58,878 nucleotides of DNA. Origin: Gammaproteobacteria bacterium. GTDB lineage: Bacteria; Pseudomonadota; Gammaproteobacteria; Natronospirales; REEB76. Each line of letters opens with the position of its first letter. Positions within the stretch are counted from its first letter, which is position 1. Shown here piece by piece: positions 1-8,035 of this stretch. A model generated the notes under the pieces. That model did not search any database. It was not told the origin of the DNA and worked only from the letters and a program-made list of their open reading frames with translations. Made by a program: the position numbers and the translations under genes. The stretch covers positions 1 through 58,878 of the forward strand of contig DAHUYB010000062.1 of the NCBI GenBank assembly GCA_027315405.1, in the 5' to 3' direction.

Positions 1-3000
1 GTTATGCCCTGGTGGCGGGCGCGGCGAGTGCCTTGGCGGCCCCGGCGGTTTTCGCCCAGGACGCGACCCAAAGCACCACTAACCAGAACCAGAACAACAC
101 CGCGCAGCTCGGCAAGATCGAGGTGACGGGTACCCGCATCAAGCGCACCGATGTGGAGACCGCCCAGCCGATCACCATCGTGACGGCGGCCCAGATCAAG
201 GCCACGGGCCTGACCTCCATCGGTGACGTGCTGCAGCAGATCACCTCGGCCGGCGCGGCCCTGAACACCCAGTTCAACAACGGCGGCAATGGAGCAACCT
301 TTATTGACCTGCGCAACCTGGGCCCCCAACGCCTGCTGGTGCTGGTCAATGGTCAGCGCATTGACTCGGGCCTCGGCGGCGCGGTGGACCTGAACAACAT
401 CCCGGTGTCCGTCGTGGACCACATTGAAGTGCTGGAGGACGGCGCTTCCGCCATTTACGGTTCCGACGCCATCGCCGGCGTGGTCAACATCATCACCATC
501 AAGAACTACAACGGCGCCGAAGCCAATGCCTATATGGGCATGTTCGACGGCCATCCGGATGGCGGCGGCTGGGACGGCAAGACCCAGGAATACGACTTTA
601 CCATCGGCTCGAGCGGTGACCGCTCCGGGGTGGTGATGAACGTCTCCTATGTGAATCAGAGCCCGATTTATGCTGGCAATCGCACCATCTCCAAGGAACC
701 CTACATTGGCAGTGGTCCCGCGGGTGGCAGTTCCGGTGCGGCGCCGGGCCGTTTCTTCCTGCTGGCGAACGGCAACCAATCGGGTCTTACCCCCTCCGGC
801 TGCAACTTCTATTCGTCGGCCGGCTTTTCGGTGTGCGATCTGACCCAGGCGAATCCGCCCAATACCACCCCCACCCTCGGCAGTTTAAGGGGCTGGCAGA
901 CTACCGACCATTTCAACTTCGCGCCCCTGAACTACCTGGTGACCCCCAACGAGCGCACCAGCCTGTTCGTGCAGGGTCATTATGATCTGGCGGACAACCT
1001 GACCTTCAACACCATGGCGATCTATAACAACCGCGTGTCGCAGCAGCAGTTGGCGCCGTCGCCGTTGTTCATCGGCGCGGGTGGTTATTCTCAAAACGGC
1101 TCGACCATCTCGATCTCTGGGCTCAACCCCTACAACCCGTTCGGCAAGGGCTTGGTAGGTATCAGCGCCACTGGCGCCAACGCACCGGCCTGCTTTACCG
1201 CGGGCAGCTGCGATGAGTTGGCGTTTTCGGGACGTCGGCCTCTGGAAATGGGCAACCGCGTATTCCGGCAGAACGTGCAGAGCTTCGCCTTCCGTGGCGG
1301 GTTCACCGGCTACTTCAACCTGCTCGGCAGCGAGTGGGATTGGGACGCGAGTTACAACTACGGCAACAACTACGAGTCCGATGTCACCAGCGGCCTGGTG
1401 AATACCGAGCGTCTGCAGACCGCCCTGGGTTCAGCCACGGTGGATCCCACCACCGGTGCCGTCATCAATACCGTGCCCTGCACCGTGGGTGGCGTGGCGG
1501 TGGCGGGCTGCGTCCCGTTCAACTGGTTCGGTGGCTATAACCTGGCTACCGGCCAGGGCACCATCACCCCGGCCATGGCGAACTACGTGCTATATGAGGA
1601 TCACGCCGTCACCGCAGAGACCATGCGGGACTACACCGCCAACATCACCGGCAACCTGTTCAATCTGCCGGCCGGTCCGGTCGGGGTGGCCATCGGTGCG
1701 GAATCCCTCGAGCACGACGGATTCCAGCATCCTGAAGCCGTGACGCAGGAAGGCAATACCAGCGGCAACGTGCTCCAGTCCACCAACGGCAAGGAATCCA
1801 CCAAGGCGGAATACGTCGAGTTCAATTTCCCACTGGTGGCGGATGCGCCCTTCATGAAGAGCGTGAGCCTGGACATCGCTAACCGCTGGTCGCAGTTCAA
1901 GTGGGCGGGCGGTAATGCGGGTTCGGCCGGTGCCGGAGCCCAGCACTCCGCTTCCAATACCTCGGGGCGGGCGGCCTTGCGCTGGCAAGCCACCGATTCC
2001 CTGCTGCTGCGCGGATCCTGGTCCCAGGGCTTTCGCATCCCCAGCATCAGTGAGTTCTTCCTGGGCAACAGCGACAACTTCCCCAGTCTGACGGATCCCT
2101 GTGTGGGTCCGGCGGGTCCCAAGCCGGGGACCGTGGGTTGCAACACGGCCCCGATCACCCAGCCGAACGGCCAAATCAAGACCACCGTTGGCGGCAACGC
2201 GAACCTGACGCCGGAACGTTCCATTTCCCGGACCGTGGGCTTCGTGTACAGCCCCGACTGGGCGCCGGGCTTTGATATCAGCTTGGACTATTTCAAGATT
2301 GACTTGCTGAACGCGGTCAGCGCGCTGCCGGCCCAGACCATCCTGAACGGCTGTTATTACGGCGGCAACGCGGGTTACTGCAACCTGATCACGCGCACCG
2401 GTGGAGGTTCCGCCGCGACCGGCGCCATCACCAATGTGACCGATACCAACATCAACATCGGCGGCATTAAGACCGAGGGGGTGGATTGGTTGATGGATTA
2501 CAAGTTCCCGTCCACGGCCATCGGCGATTTCAAGGCGACTTTTGATATGACGTTCACCAAGCAATATGTGGTGACCCAGGCCTACGGGTCCGGCGCGCCG
2601 GGCAGCCCGATCCTGAGCAGCCAGGAGGAATCCGGAACCACCGGCGGAGCTGGCGGCGGTGTCACCGGCGGCTTCCCGAAACGCCGTGGCAACTTGGGCA
2701 TCAGCTGGAACTATGGCGATTGGTCGGCGATGTGGGATATGGAGTACATCAGCAGCCTGTATGAGGACTGCAACTCGACGACGGTCATCAATCCTGCCAA
2801 CCGCTGCCCAATCCCCGCAGGAACACCGTTCCCCTTTACCCCTGGATTAACGGCAAAAGGCGGCAACATCATCGGCTCAACCGTCTATCATGACGTGTCA
2901 GTGACTTATCACGTAGATCCCCTGAATACCGATTTCACCTTCGGTATCCGCAATCTGTTTGATAAAGAGCCGCCCATCGCCATGTCGGCCTTCGCCAACA

Positions 3001-3068
3001 GTTTCCTGCCCACGTACTACCGGGCACCGGGCCGGTTCTTCTACGTGCGCGTAGGGGTGAAGTTCTAA
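1..3068 (+). CDS. TonB-dependent receptor, 5'-truncated by window edge
   Basis: Outer-membrane 22-strand barrel receptor for TonB-energised uptake. The reading frame is open from base 3, and its first residues (LVAGAASALAAPAVFAQ) are the end of a signal peptide with an AxA-type cleavage site, so the true start lies upstream of the window; the GTG at 12 is not the start. The plug domain follows (GTRIKRTDVETAQPITIV, then LVNGQRID and IEVLEDGASAIYGSDAIAGV). The barrel ends in VRVGVKF with the terminal Phe typical of OM proteins. All 12 cysteines fall in six close pairs (spacings of 10, 5, 9, 12, 8 and 11 residues), probably disulfide-stapled loops. The size, over 1000 residues, matches the large receptors for complex substrates rather than small siderophore receptors. 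The substrate is unknown. It lies next to an oxygenase cluster and is followed by a strong terminator. Confidence 0.93.
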   Translation, partial: YALVAGAASALAAPAVFAQDATQSTTNQNQNNTAQLGKIEVTGTRIKRTDVETAQPITIVTAAQIKATGLTSIGDVLQQITSAGAALNTQFNNGGNGATFIDLRNLGPQRLLVLVNGQRIDSGLGGAVDLNNIPVSVVDHIEVLEDGASAIYGSDAIAGVVNIITIKNYNGAEANAYMGMFDGHPDGGGWDGKTQEYDFTIGSSGDRSGVVMNVSYVNQSPIYAGNRTISKEPYIGSGPAGGSSGAAPGRFFLLANGNQSGLTPSGCNFYSSAGFSVCDLTQANPPNTTPTLGSLRGWQTTDHFNFAPLNYLVTPNERTSLFVQGHYDLADNLTFNTMAIYNNRVSQQQLAPSPLFIGAGGYSQNGSTISISGLNPYNPFGKGLVGISATGANAPACFTAGSCDELAFSGRRPLEMGNRVFRQNVQSFAFRGGFTGYFNLLGSEWDWDASYNYGNNYESDVTSGLVNTERLQTALGSATVDPTTGAVINTVPCTVGGVAVAGCVPFNWFGGYNLATGQGTITPAMANYVLYEDHAVTAETMRDYTANITGNLFNLPAGPVGVAIGAESLEHDGFQHPEAVTQEGNTSGNVLQSTNGKESTKAEYVEFNFPLVADAPFMKSVSLDIANRWSQFKWAGGNAGSAGAGAQHSASNTSGRAALRWQATDSLLLRGSWSQGFRIPSISEFFLGNSDNFPSLTDPCVGPAGPKPGTVGCNTAPITQPNGQIKTTVGGNANLTPERSISRTVGFVYSPDWAPGFDISLDYFKIDLLNAVSALPAQTILNGCYYGGNAGYCNLITRTGGGSAATGAITNVTDTNINIGGIKTEGVDWLMDYKFPSTAIGDFKATFDMTFTKQYVVTQAYGSGAPGSPILSSQEESGTTGGAGGGVTGGFPKRRGNLGISWNYGDWSAMWDMEYISSLYEDCNSTTVINPANRCPIPAGTPFPFTPGLTAKGGNIIGSTVYHDVSVTYHVDPLNTDFTFGIRNLFDKEPPIAMSAFANSFLPTYYRAPGRFFYVRVGVKF

Positions 3069-3101
3069 GCACAGCTGTCAATAACAACAAGTCTGAAACC
3101 T

Positions 3102-3128
3102 GCGGCCCCGGAAACGGGGCCGCTTTTT
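3102..3128 (+). terminator. Rho-independent terminator of the TonB receptor gene
   Basis: A perfect 9-bp stem (GCGGCCCCG at 3102-3110, its complement at 3115-3123) closes a GAAA tetraloop and is followed by five T residues. It lies 34 bases after the receptor stop codon and separates the receptor transcript from the oxygenase cluster. Confidence 0.9.
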
Positions 3129-3273
3129 ATTGGGGTGTCTGGCAGAAAACGCTGATCACTTGGTATAACAGCTAGAACCGACGTTCCGAATGGCCCGGCA
3201 GGGTCGGGGTGAGCTTGGCGCTGCCTTTATGGTTCCCCATGCCCGGCATTCCAGGCGGAGGTTCGCGCTGGGC

Positions 3274-3981
3274 TCAGCGCAGCTTGAGAGAGGGCGCGTC
3301 CATGGCGGCGTCGGCTTCCCGCACCCAGGCGTTGAACGCCACCGTGATGCGCTCACGCTGGCCGTAATAGGGCGCCACTTCATGCAGCAGATAGGAGGGG
3401 AACAGCAGTAACTGTCCGGCTGTCATCTGGAAGGCAAGGTCGCCGAACATGTACGGGGGTTGCAGATGGGCATTGCCCGGGTCCAGATACATGCTGGCGG
3501 TGCCGCGGGCCTCCAGGAAGCGCAGGGCGCCGCTATTGGGGTGCTCCGGCGCCGGCTCACCCGGGTCCACGCAGTACACGCCCGACCAGGAAGCCATCGG
3601 ATGATTGTGCTGGGCGGTATAGCCCGCATACCGAGTGAGGTGGTACCAGCTGTGTTCGTAAATGCGTAACTCAGCCATGTCCTCGCTGCTGTAGGTATTC
3701 AACTGGGCGATGACGTAACCGAGGGTCTGCAGACAGAATTGTCGGAGCGTTTGTACCTCGGGCTCGGGGTTTGAGAACAGGTCAAAACCGCTTTCATAGA
3801 CCGCGACTTTGATAACCGGAGTCGGGGCAGAGCTGCGTTTGCGGCTGGGATCCTTCTCCCATTGCAGGAATAAGCTTCGCAGGTTTTGGTTCAGGTTCTC
3901 GCAGCCCGGCATCATTGTCTGGATGATGGGAGAGGCATATGCCTGCTGAATGCTGATGCCCGGGCGATTCATAGGCGGCAT
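3274..3981 (-). CDS. 2OG-Fe(II) oxygenase family protein (TIGR02466-like)
   Basis: Putative non-haem iron, 2-oxoglutarate-dependent oxygenase of 235 residues, cytoplasmic (no signal peptide). The C-terminal half has the double-stranded beta-helix signature: candidate metal ligands in QHNHP (H125/H127), the segment SWSGVYCVDPGEP, then LLLFPSYLLHEV with the distal His at about H200, and R211 in ERITVAFNAW as the likely 2-oxoglutarate anchor. This is the pattern of the TIGR02466 family, whose substrates are unknown. Two in-frame ATGs (3981 and 3972) compete as start, neither with a clear ribosome binding site. It is divergent from the next oxygenase across about 100 bp and ends just downstream of the receptor terminator. 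A close family relative occurs at 54275-54925. Confidence 0.82.
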   Translation of the reverse strand: MPPMNRPGISIQQAYASPIIQTMMPGCENLNQNLRSLFLQWEKDPSRKRSSAPTPVIKVAVYESGFDLFSNPEPEVQTLRQFCLQTLGYVIAQLNTYSSEDMAELRIYEHSWYHLTRYAGYTAQHNHPMASWSGVYCVDPGEPAPEHPNSGALRFLEARGTASMYLDPGNAHLQPPYMFGDLAFQMTAGQLLLFPSYLLHEVAPYYGQRERITVAFNAWVREADAAMDAPSLKLR

Positions 3982-4082
3982 ATCGGCTTGCCAGAGTTGG
4001 GGATTGGGGACATATTAAAAGCTGATCCAGCGACTTACAATTGATTTGGACTGATATCCGCAAGCCCGTGGAGGGGATGAAC

Positions 4083-4637
4083 ATGCAGGCGAGCCGGCGG
4101 CATTCCATCGAAGGGCGCGAAGTCCGGGTCTATGACGGCTTGCTGGCGGCCAACGATATCCACGCGCTGACAGTGGCATTCGAAGGCGGCGCGTTCACCC
4201 GCAACGAGTTCGCCCGCCCTGAAACCGCCAGTTTTCGCCATTGGGTGCTGAATATTCCCCTGGAGACCGCCACGCGGCTGCCGGTGTACCAGCCGACTCT
4301 CACGGCCGCCAAGGAGTTTGCCGGGCAGGACACGTACAAAATTTACCGCTGCTACTGCAACCATGCCGCCTACGGAGATATGCTGTTCACTCACACGGAT
4401 ACCCAGCCCGGCACCCGTGGATTGACCGCTTTGTGGTTCATTGCCCCGGAATGGAATGTGGAATGGGGTGGCGAGACGCTGTTCTTTGATTCCAGCATGG
4501 ATGCCCAGGTCGCCGTCAGCCCCCGGCCCGGCCGCCTAGTGTTGTTTGACGGCAGTTTGACCCACGTGGGACGGCCGCCCAACCGCATTTGCTACGCACC
4601 CCGTTACACCTTGGCCTTCAAGCTCGATTTGCAGTAA
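4083..4637 (+). CDS. 2OG-Fe(II) oxygenase, prolyl 4-hydroxylase-like
   Basis: Small 184-residue dioxygenase-like protein. The HxD ligand pair lies in LFTHTDTQPG (H104, D106) and the distal His in GSLTHVGRPPN (H161), followed by an Arg-containing strand APRYTLAFKL that would hold 2-oxoglutarate. The WGGETLFFD strand is typical of prolyl-hydroxylase-like folds. The ATG at 4083 is chosen because GGAGGGG sits six bases upstream; a TTG at 4041 and an ATG at 4077 are in frame but worse placed. It is divergent from the oxygenase at 3274-3981 and convergent, with an 17-base gap, with the TPR-AspH gene. The substrate is not predictable; proteins, free amino acids or lipids are all possible for this fold. 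Confidence 0.8.
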   Translation: MQASRRHSIEGREVRVYDGLLAANDIHALTVAFEGGAFTRNEFARPETASFRHWVLNIPLETATRLPVYQPTLTAAKEFAGQDTYKIYRCYCNHAAYGDMLFTHTDTQPGTRGLTALWFIAPEWNVEWGGETLFFDSSMDAQVAVSPRPGRLVLFDGSLTHVGRPPNRICYAPRYTLAFKLDLQ

Positions 4638-4654
4638 TAAATCCCGCGATGCGC

Positions 4655-5989
4655 TCAGGTTGTGGTGGCTGCGGGGATGGTCCCATATTCGCGTTCAAAA
4701 TCCCGGATCACGCTCAGGACCGCAGCAACCGCCAGCTGTTCGGCTGTGGATAGCTGTGGGTTCCAGACTTCCAGAATCAGTACCGCCCGCAGTTCGCCGC
4801 TCTTGTTCCAGGCTTCATGCTGGAAACTGTCGTCAAATACCAGGCATTGGCCTTCGCTCCAGGCGCGAGTTTCGTTGCCGACACGGATGGCGCAATCCGC
4901 CGGCACCATCAGCGGCAGATGCACGGCGATTTTGTAGTTTGCCAGACCGTGGTGCGGAGGGATATGGGTTCCGGGTTTGAGAATGGAGAAGAAAACCTCC
5001 GGTGAATGGCCCGAGGTGCGCACCAGCGGCAATTTTTCGATGACTGACGCGGTGACCGGGCATTGACTGCAATGTGAGGCGTTGCGTTCGCCGCCCTTGT
5101 AGAGGTGAAACGAGCTCCATTGAGAGGAATAATTCAATTCCTTCCACTGGGCCGGATCCTGTGCCGTCACTTGCACGTAAGGCTGGAGTTCATTCGGGCG
5201 CTGCAGCACCGCGAGCAATTCCTCGCGTATACCGGCGGTTGCGGATTCCAGTTCATTGACCCAGTCGAAGTCCGCACGTTCAAAGAATGCCTGCGGCTGT
5301 AAGCCGGGGAAATACAGGAATGCGGGCCGCTGCATGGCATGGGTATATTGAGGCACGATTCTGCCGAGATAAGTTTCCGCGAATTCTCCGGCACGTAGCA
5401 GCGCCGCGGCGTCGAACCGCGCACGGATAGGAGCATAAGCCTTGTCCAGCAGTTCAAACCGGGCCTGGTTGACCACATCTGCCGAGTGGGAAAGGAGTTC
5501 ACGCATTGGCGCAGGCGTCTGCTGCGAAAGTCGCAGTTGCTGGAATCTCGGTGCCAGGGTCCAGGCCAGCAGGTAGGCACGGATCGCCTGCTGGTGCCGC
5601 CCGAGCGATTCCAGGATGGTGCCCTTGTGCAGCAGGGCCATGGGGTAGGCTGGTTGCAGCGCCAGGGCGCGATCCATGGCCTCCAATGCCAAGTCATACT
5701 CGCCGCGCGCCTTATGCACGATACCGAGATTCTGATAAATGACAGGTCTTTCGGGCTTGGCGCGCAGGGCGCGCTCCAGCAGTTCGAGGCTGAGATTCAT
5801 ATCCCCGCGTTCATAGGCGCGGGTGGCAAGGAAATCCAGAGCCTGCTCATGGTAAGGAGCGGCCTCCAGGATTTGTTCATAGACTTGGGCCGCCTCCCCA
5901 TCTTGGCCCCGTCGCACGAGCTCGGCGGCGCTGTCGCTCAGTGCTTTTACTTGCCAGGCAGGGTCTTTCGGGATGCTTGATGTAGGCAT
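4655..5989 (-). CDS. TPR protein with aspartyl/asparaginyl beta-hydroxylase domain
   Basis: Two-part protein of 444 residues. Residues about 10-170 are tetratricopeptide repeats (for example AAQVYEQILEAAPYHEQAL and YDLALEAMDRALALQPAYP). Residues about 290-410 match the aspartyl/asparaginyl beta-hydroxylase family: SPEVFFSILKPGTHIPPHHG carries a proximal metal His (H346 or H347), and VFDDSFQHEAWN the distal His (H391). In this family iron is held by two His without a carboxylate, and the usual chemistry is hydroxylation of Asp/Asn side chains or related substrates. TPRs would recruit a protein or peptide partner. No signal peptide is visible. The start codon lies about 115 bp from the divergent sulfotransferase-like gene. 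Confidence 0.88.
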   Translation of the reverse strand: MPTSSIPKDPAWQVKALSDSAAELVRRGQDGEAAQVYEQILEAAPYHEQALDFLATRAYERGDMNLSLELLERALRAKPERPVIYQNLGIVHKARGEYDLALEAMDRALALQPAYPMALLHKGTILESLGRHQQAIRAYLLAWTLAPRFQQLRLSQQTPAPMRELLSHSADVVNQARFELLDKAYAPIRARFDAAALLRAGEFAETYLGRIVPQYTHAMQRPAFLYFPGLQPQAFFERADFDWVNELESATAGIREELLAVLQRPNELQPYVQVTAQDPAQWKELNYSSQWSSFHLYKGGERNASHCSQCPVTASVIEKLPLVRTSGHSPEVFFSILKPGTHIPPHHGLANYKIAVHLPLMVPADCAIRVGNETRAWSEGQCLVFDDSFQHEAWNKSGELRAVLILEVWNPQLSTAEQLAVAAVLSVIRDFEREYGTIPAATTT

Positions 5990-6104
5990 GGGCTCGGTGA
6001 CTGTGTATTCGGTTGGCTTCGCGGACCGCCATTTTAACTCAATGAAAAACCGCTATGCTACATTGTCTTTTGATGTAAAACATTTCTCAGACCGTAGGTC
6101 CGGT

Positions 6105-7154
6105 ATGCCCAGTCCAGATGAATTGTTGACCCAACCAGAATATTTCCTGCATACGCTGGATCTGGCCGCTGGAGAATGTGAATTCCTGAAACTCGATAAA
6201 GCAGCATTTCGGCGCTTGGCTTTTATGGATCAGCGCATCCGGCCCGGGACATGGGAATCCGCGCGCGTATCATTGGATATTATCGGGAAACTGGTGGCCG
6301 GACGGCCGCACGCGCCCGCGTCCAAGCCGATTAATTATATTTTCCATACGGCATTCTGCTGTTCGACGCTCATATCCCGATGTTTGGATATCGAAGGTAC
6401 TTGTTATGCGCTGCGCGAGCCGCAGGTATTGATGCAGTTGGCTAACTACAAGCGCCTCCGGAGCCAGAATGCTCCTGATGCCAAACGGCAACGGACCTTA
6501 CTGGACACTGTATTATTTCTGCTCGCAAAATCAGCGGCTGATGGTGAAACCACGGTCATCAAACCAACGAATGCCGCCAATAATCTGCTCGCAGAAATAG
6601 CACAGCATTTGCGGACCCGCGGTGTTTTATTGCTGTATTCGAGCCTCGAGCAATTCCTGGTTTCCATCATAAAGAAAGGCGAGGAAGGCCGTGCCTTTGT
6701 GCGCAAGCTGTTTAATGTCATTCGGAAAGATTCAAAACGAACCAGCGCATTACCACTGGAATCACTGGCACAACTCACTGATTTGCAAATCGCGGCTTTT
6801 GTTTGGCATCTACAGATGGATGTCTATTTAAAAGTAATCAATGACTATCCGGGCGCCAACATCAGGACATTGAATTGTGATGTGTTTCTAGCTGATCCCG
6901 CCGGTATTCTTTTGCGAATTTGTGGGTTGTTCGGTATCAAAATAAACAGTGATGTGCTGGAAACCATCATCGCAGGACCCATTTTCAAAAAGAATTCTAA
7001 GAATGATGCCCAAGACTACGATTCTGCGGTACGAAAAGACGAATATTCACAGATACTGCAACAGCAGGGCGCGGCTATAAAAGCCATCCTTGTCTGGAGT
7101 GAGGGCATTCACCCGGAAGGCCCGCTAACATTGCCGTTGCCACGTCCGCTTTAG
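6105..7154 (+). CDS. Sulfotransferase-like P-loop protein
   Basis: About 349 residues if it starts at the ATG at 6105 (MPSPDELLTQPEYFLH); ATGs farther upstream (6042, and 5973 overlapping the divergent neighbour) are in frame but lack a better ribosome binding site. The segment YIFHTAFCCSTLISRCLD followed by YALREPQVL resembles the 5'-phosphosulfate loop of sulfotransferases, which use PAPS, and VIKPTNAANNL resembles a later nucleotide-binding strand. The family is usually left as hypothetical, so sulfotransfer is inference from the loop motif. Base composition looks more A/T-rich than the flanking genes. It is divergent from the TPR-AspH gene and convergent, with an 18-base gap, with the next oxygenase. 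Confidence 0.6.
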   Translation: MPSPDELLTQPEYFLHTLDLAAGECEFLKLDKAAFRRLAFMDQRIRPGTWESARVSLDIIGKLVAGRPHAPASKPINYIFHTAFCCSTLISRCLDIEGTCYALREPQVLMQLANYKRLRSQNAPDAKRQRTLLDTVLFLLAKSAADGETTVIKPTNAANNLLAEIAQHLRTRGVLLLYSSLEQFLVSIIKKGEEGRAFVRKLFNVIRKDSKRTSALPLESLAQLTDLQIAAFVWHLQMDVYLKVINDYPGANIRTLNCDVFLADPAGILLRICGLFGIKINSDVLETIIAGPIFKKNSKNDAQDYDSAVRKDEYSQILQQQGAAIKAILVWSEGIHPEGPLTLPLPRPL

Positions 7155-7172
7155 GGCGGCAAGCCTATATGG

Positions 7173-7877
7173 CTATTGGCTCATGCCCCAGCCTGTAATC
7201 GCATAGCGCGCGCGTACCGCAAACGGCGACACATAGCTGACATGGTGCCACATGGGTACCCGGAACAAGGTGAGGGAGTTAAAGACAGGAAAGAAAGTAT
7301 CGGTAACCATGCCGCTGTCATCCATGAACTGCAATAACCCGCCCCAATCCGCCTGCCATTCTTTAGTAAGATTCAACACGTAGGCGACCATCCGATATTG
7401 ACTGCCTATCTGATCATTGTGTTTCTTAAGGAAATGGCCCGCAATGTAGCGAGTCGCCTGCGCATCCGCTTTTATGATGTTTGGAACCCCGGTGACGCAG
7501 CGCATGAGATCCAGGAACGGTGGGGCATTGATGAATTCCACCATGGTATGCAGGGCGAGCGCTGGATCACGTTTTTCCTTATAGGCGGTGATCATCATAT
7601 AGCTGTTGTAAATGAACTGGAACTTGTCCGCTGCCCTGACCTGTACCTTGCTGTTAAGGTTCATCCAGTCTGCTTGGGTAAATGTGGCAAGCGTGTCGGC
7701 TGCCAGCAGGGTGGATTGCTCGCCATCTATATAAGCCATCCCCCAGGGCACTTCCCGCTCAAGACACTGATGCAAGTTTTCAGCGACATCGGGGAGCATG
7801 ACATCCCGGATCTGGATGCGTCGCTTTTGTCTGAATTCTGCCGCCAGGCTGGGGATATCCAGTGCCGGATTTAGCAT
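7173..7877 (-). CDS. 2OG-Fe(II) oxygenase (Tpa1/OGFOD-like prolyl hydroxylase fold)
   Basis: Predicted 234-residue cytoplasmic dioxygenase. FLKKHNDQ provides the HxD metal pair (H153, D155); WGGLLQF is the conserved strand between ligand sites; VPMWHHVSYV holds the distal His (H211 or H212), and R222 or R224 in the strand after it would bind 2-oxoglutarate. The overall pattern resembles the Tpa1/OGFOD1 branch, whose eukaryotic members hydroxylate a ribosomal-protein proline, but equivalence of substrate cannot be inferred. It faces the sulfotransferase-like gene end to end and is divergent from the Sel1-P4H gene across about 160 bp. Confidence 0.82.
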   Translation of the reverse strand: MLNPALDIPSLAAEFRQKRRIQIRDVMLPDVAENLHQCLEREVPWGMAYIDGEQSTLLAADTLATFTQADWMNLNSKVQVRAADKFQFIYNSYMMITAYKEKRDPALALHTMVEFINAPPFLDLMRCVTGVPNIIKADAQATRYIAGHFLKKHNDQIGSQYRMVAYVLNLTKEWQADWGGLLQFMDDSGMVTDTFFPVFNSLTLFRVPMWHHVSYVSPFAVRARYAITGWGMSQ

Positions 7878-8035
7878 AGGGTGTTAGACGCTCTTGCCGC
7901 CTTGCGATCAGTTATGAGTATATATCCCCATCCTCACGTTTGCAGCGGCAACAGTACTCTTGACGCCGTCTGGTTTTTCGGCCACCTATTCACTGCTGGT
8001 ATCATAAAGACGCCCCATGAGAGGATACTCAGGTC

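Noticed and set aside
1590-2564. Long minus-strand open frame (324 codons) inside the TonB receptor gene
   Set aside because: It is the antisense shadow of a strongly conserved receptor frame, has no recognisable domain and no ribosome binding site.
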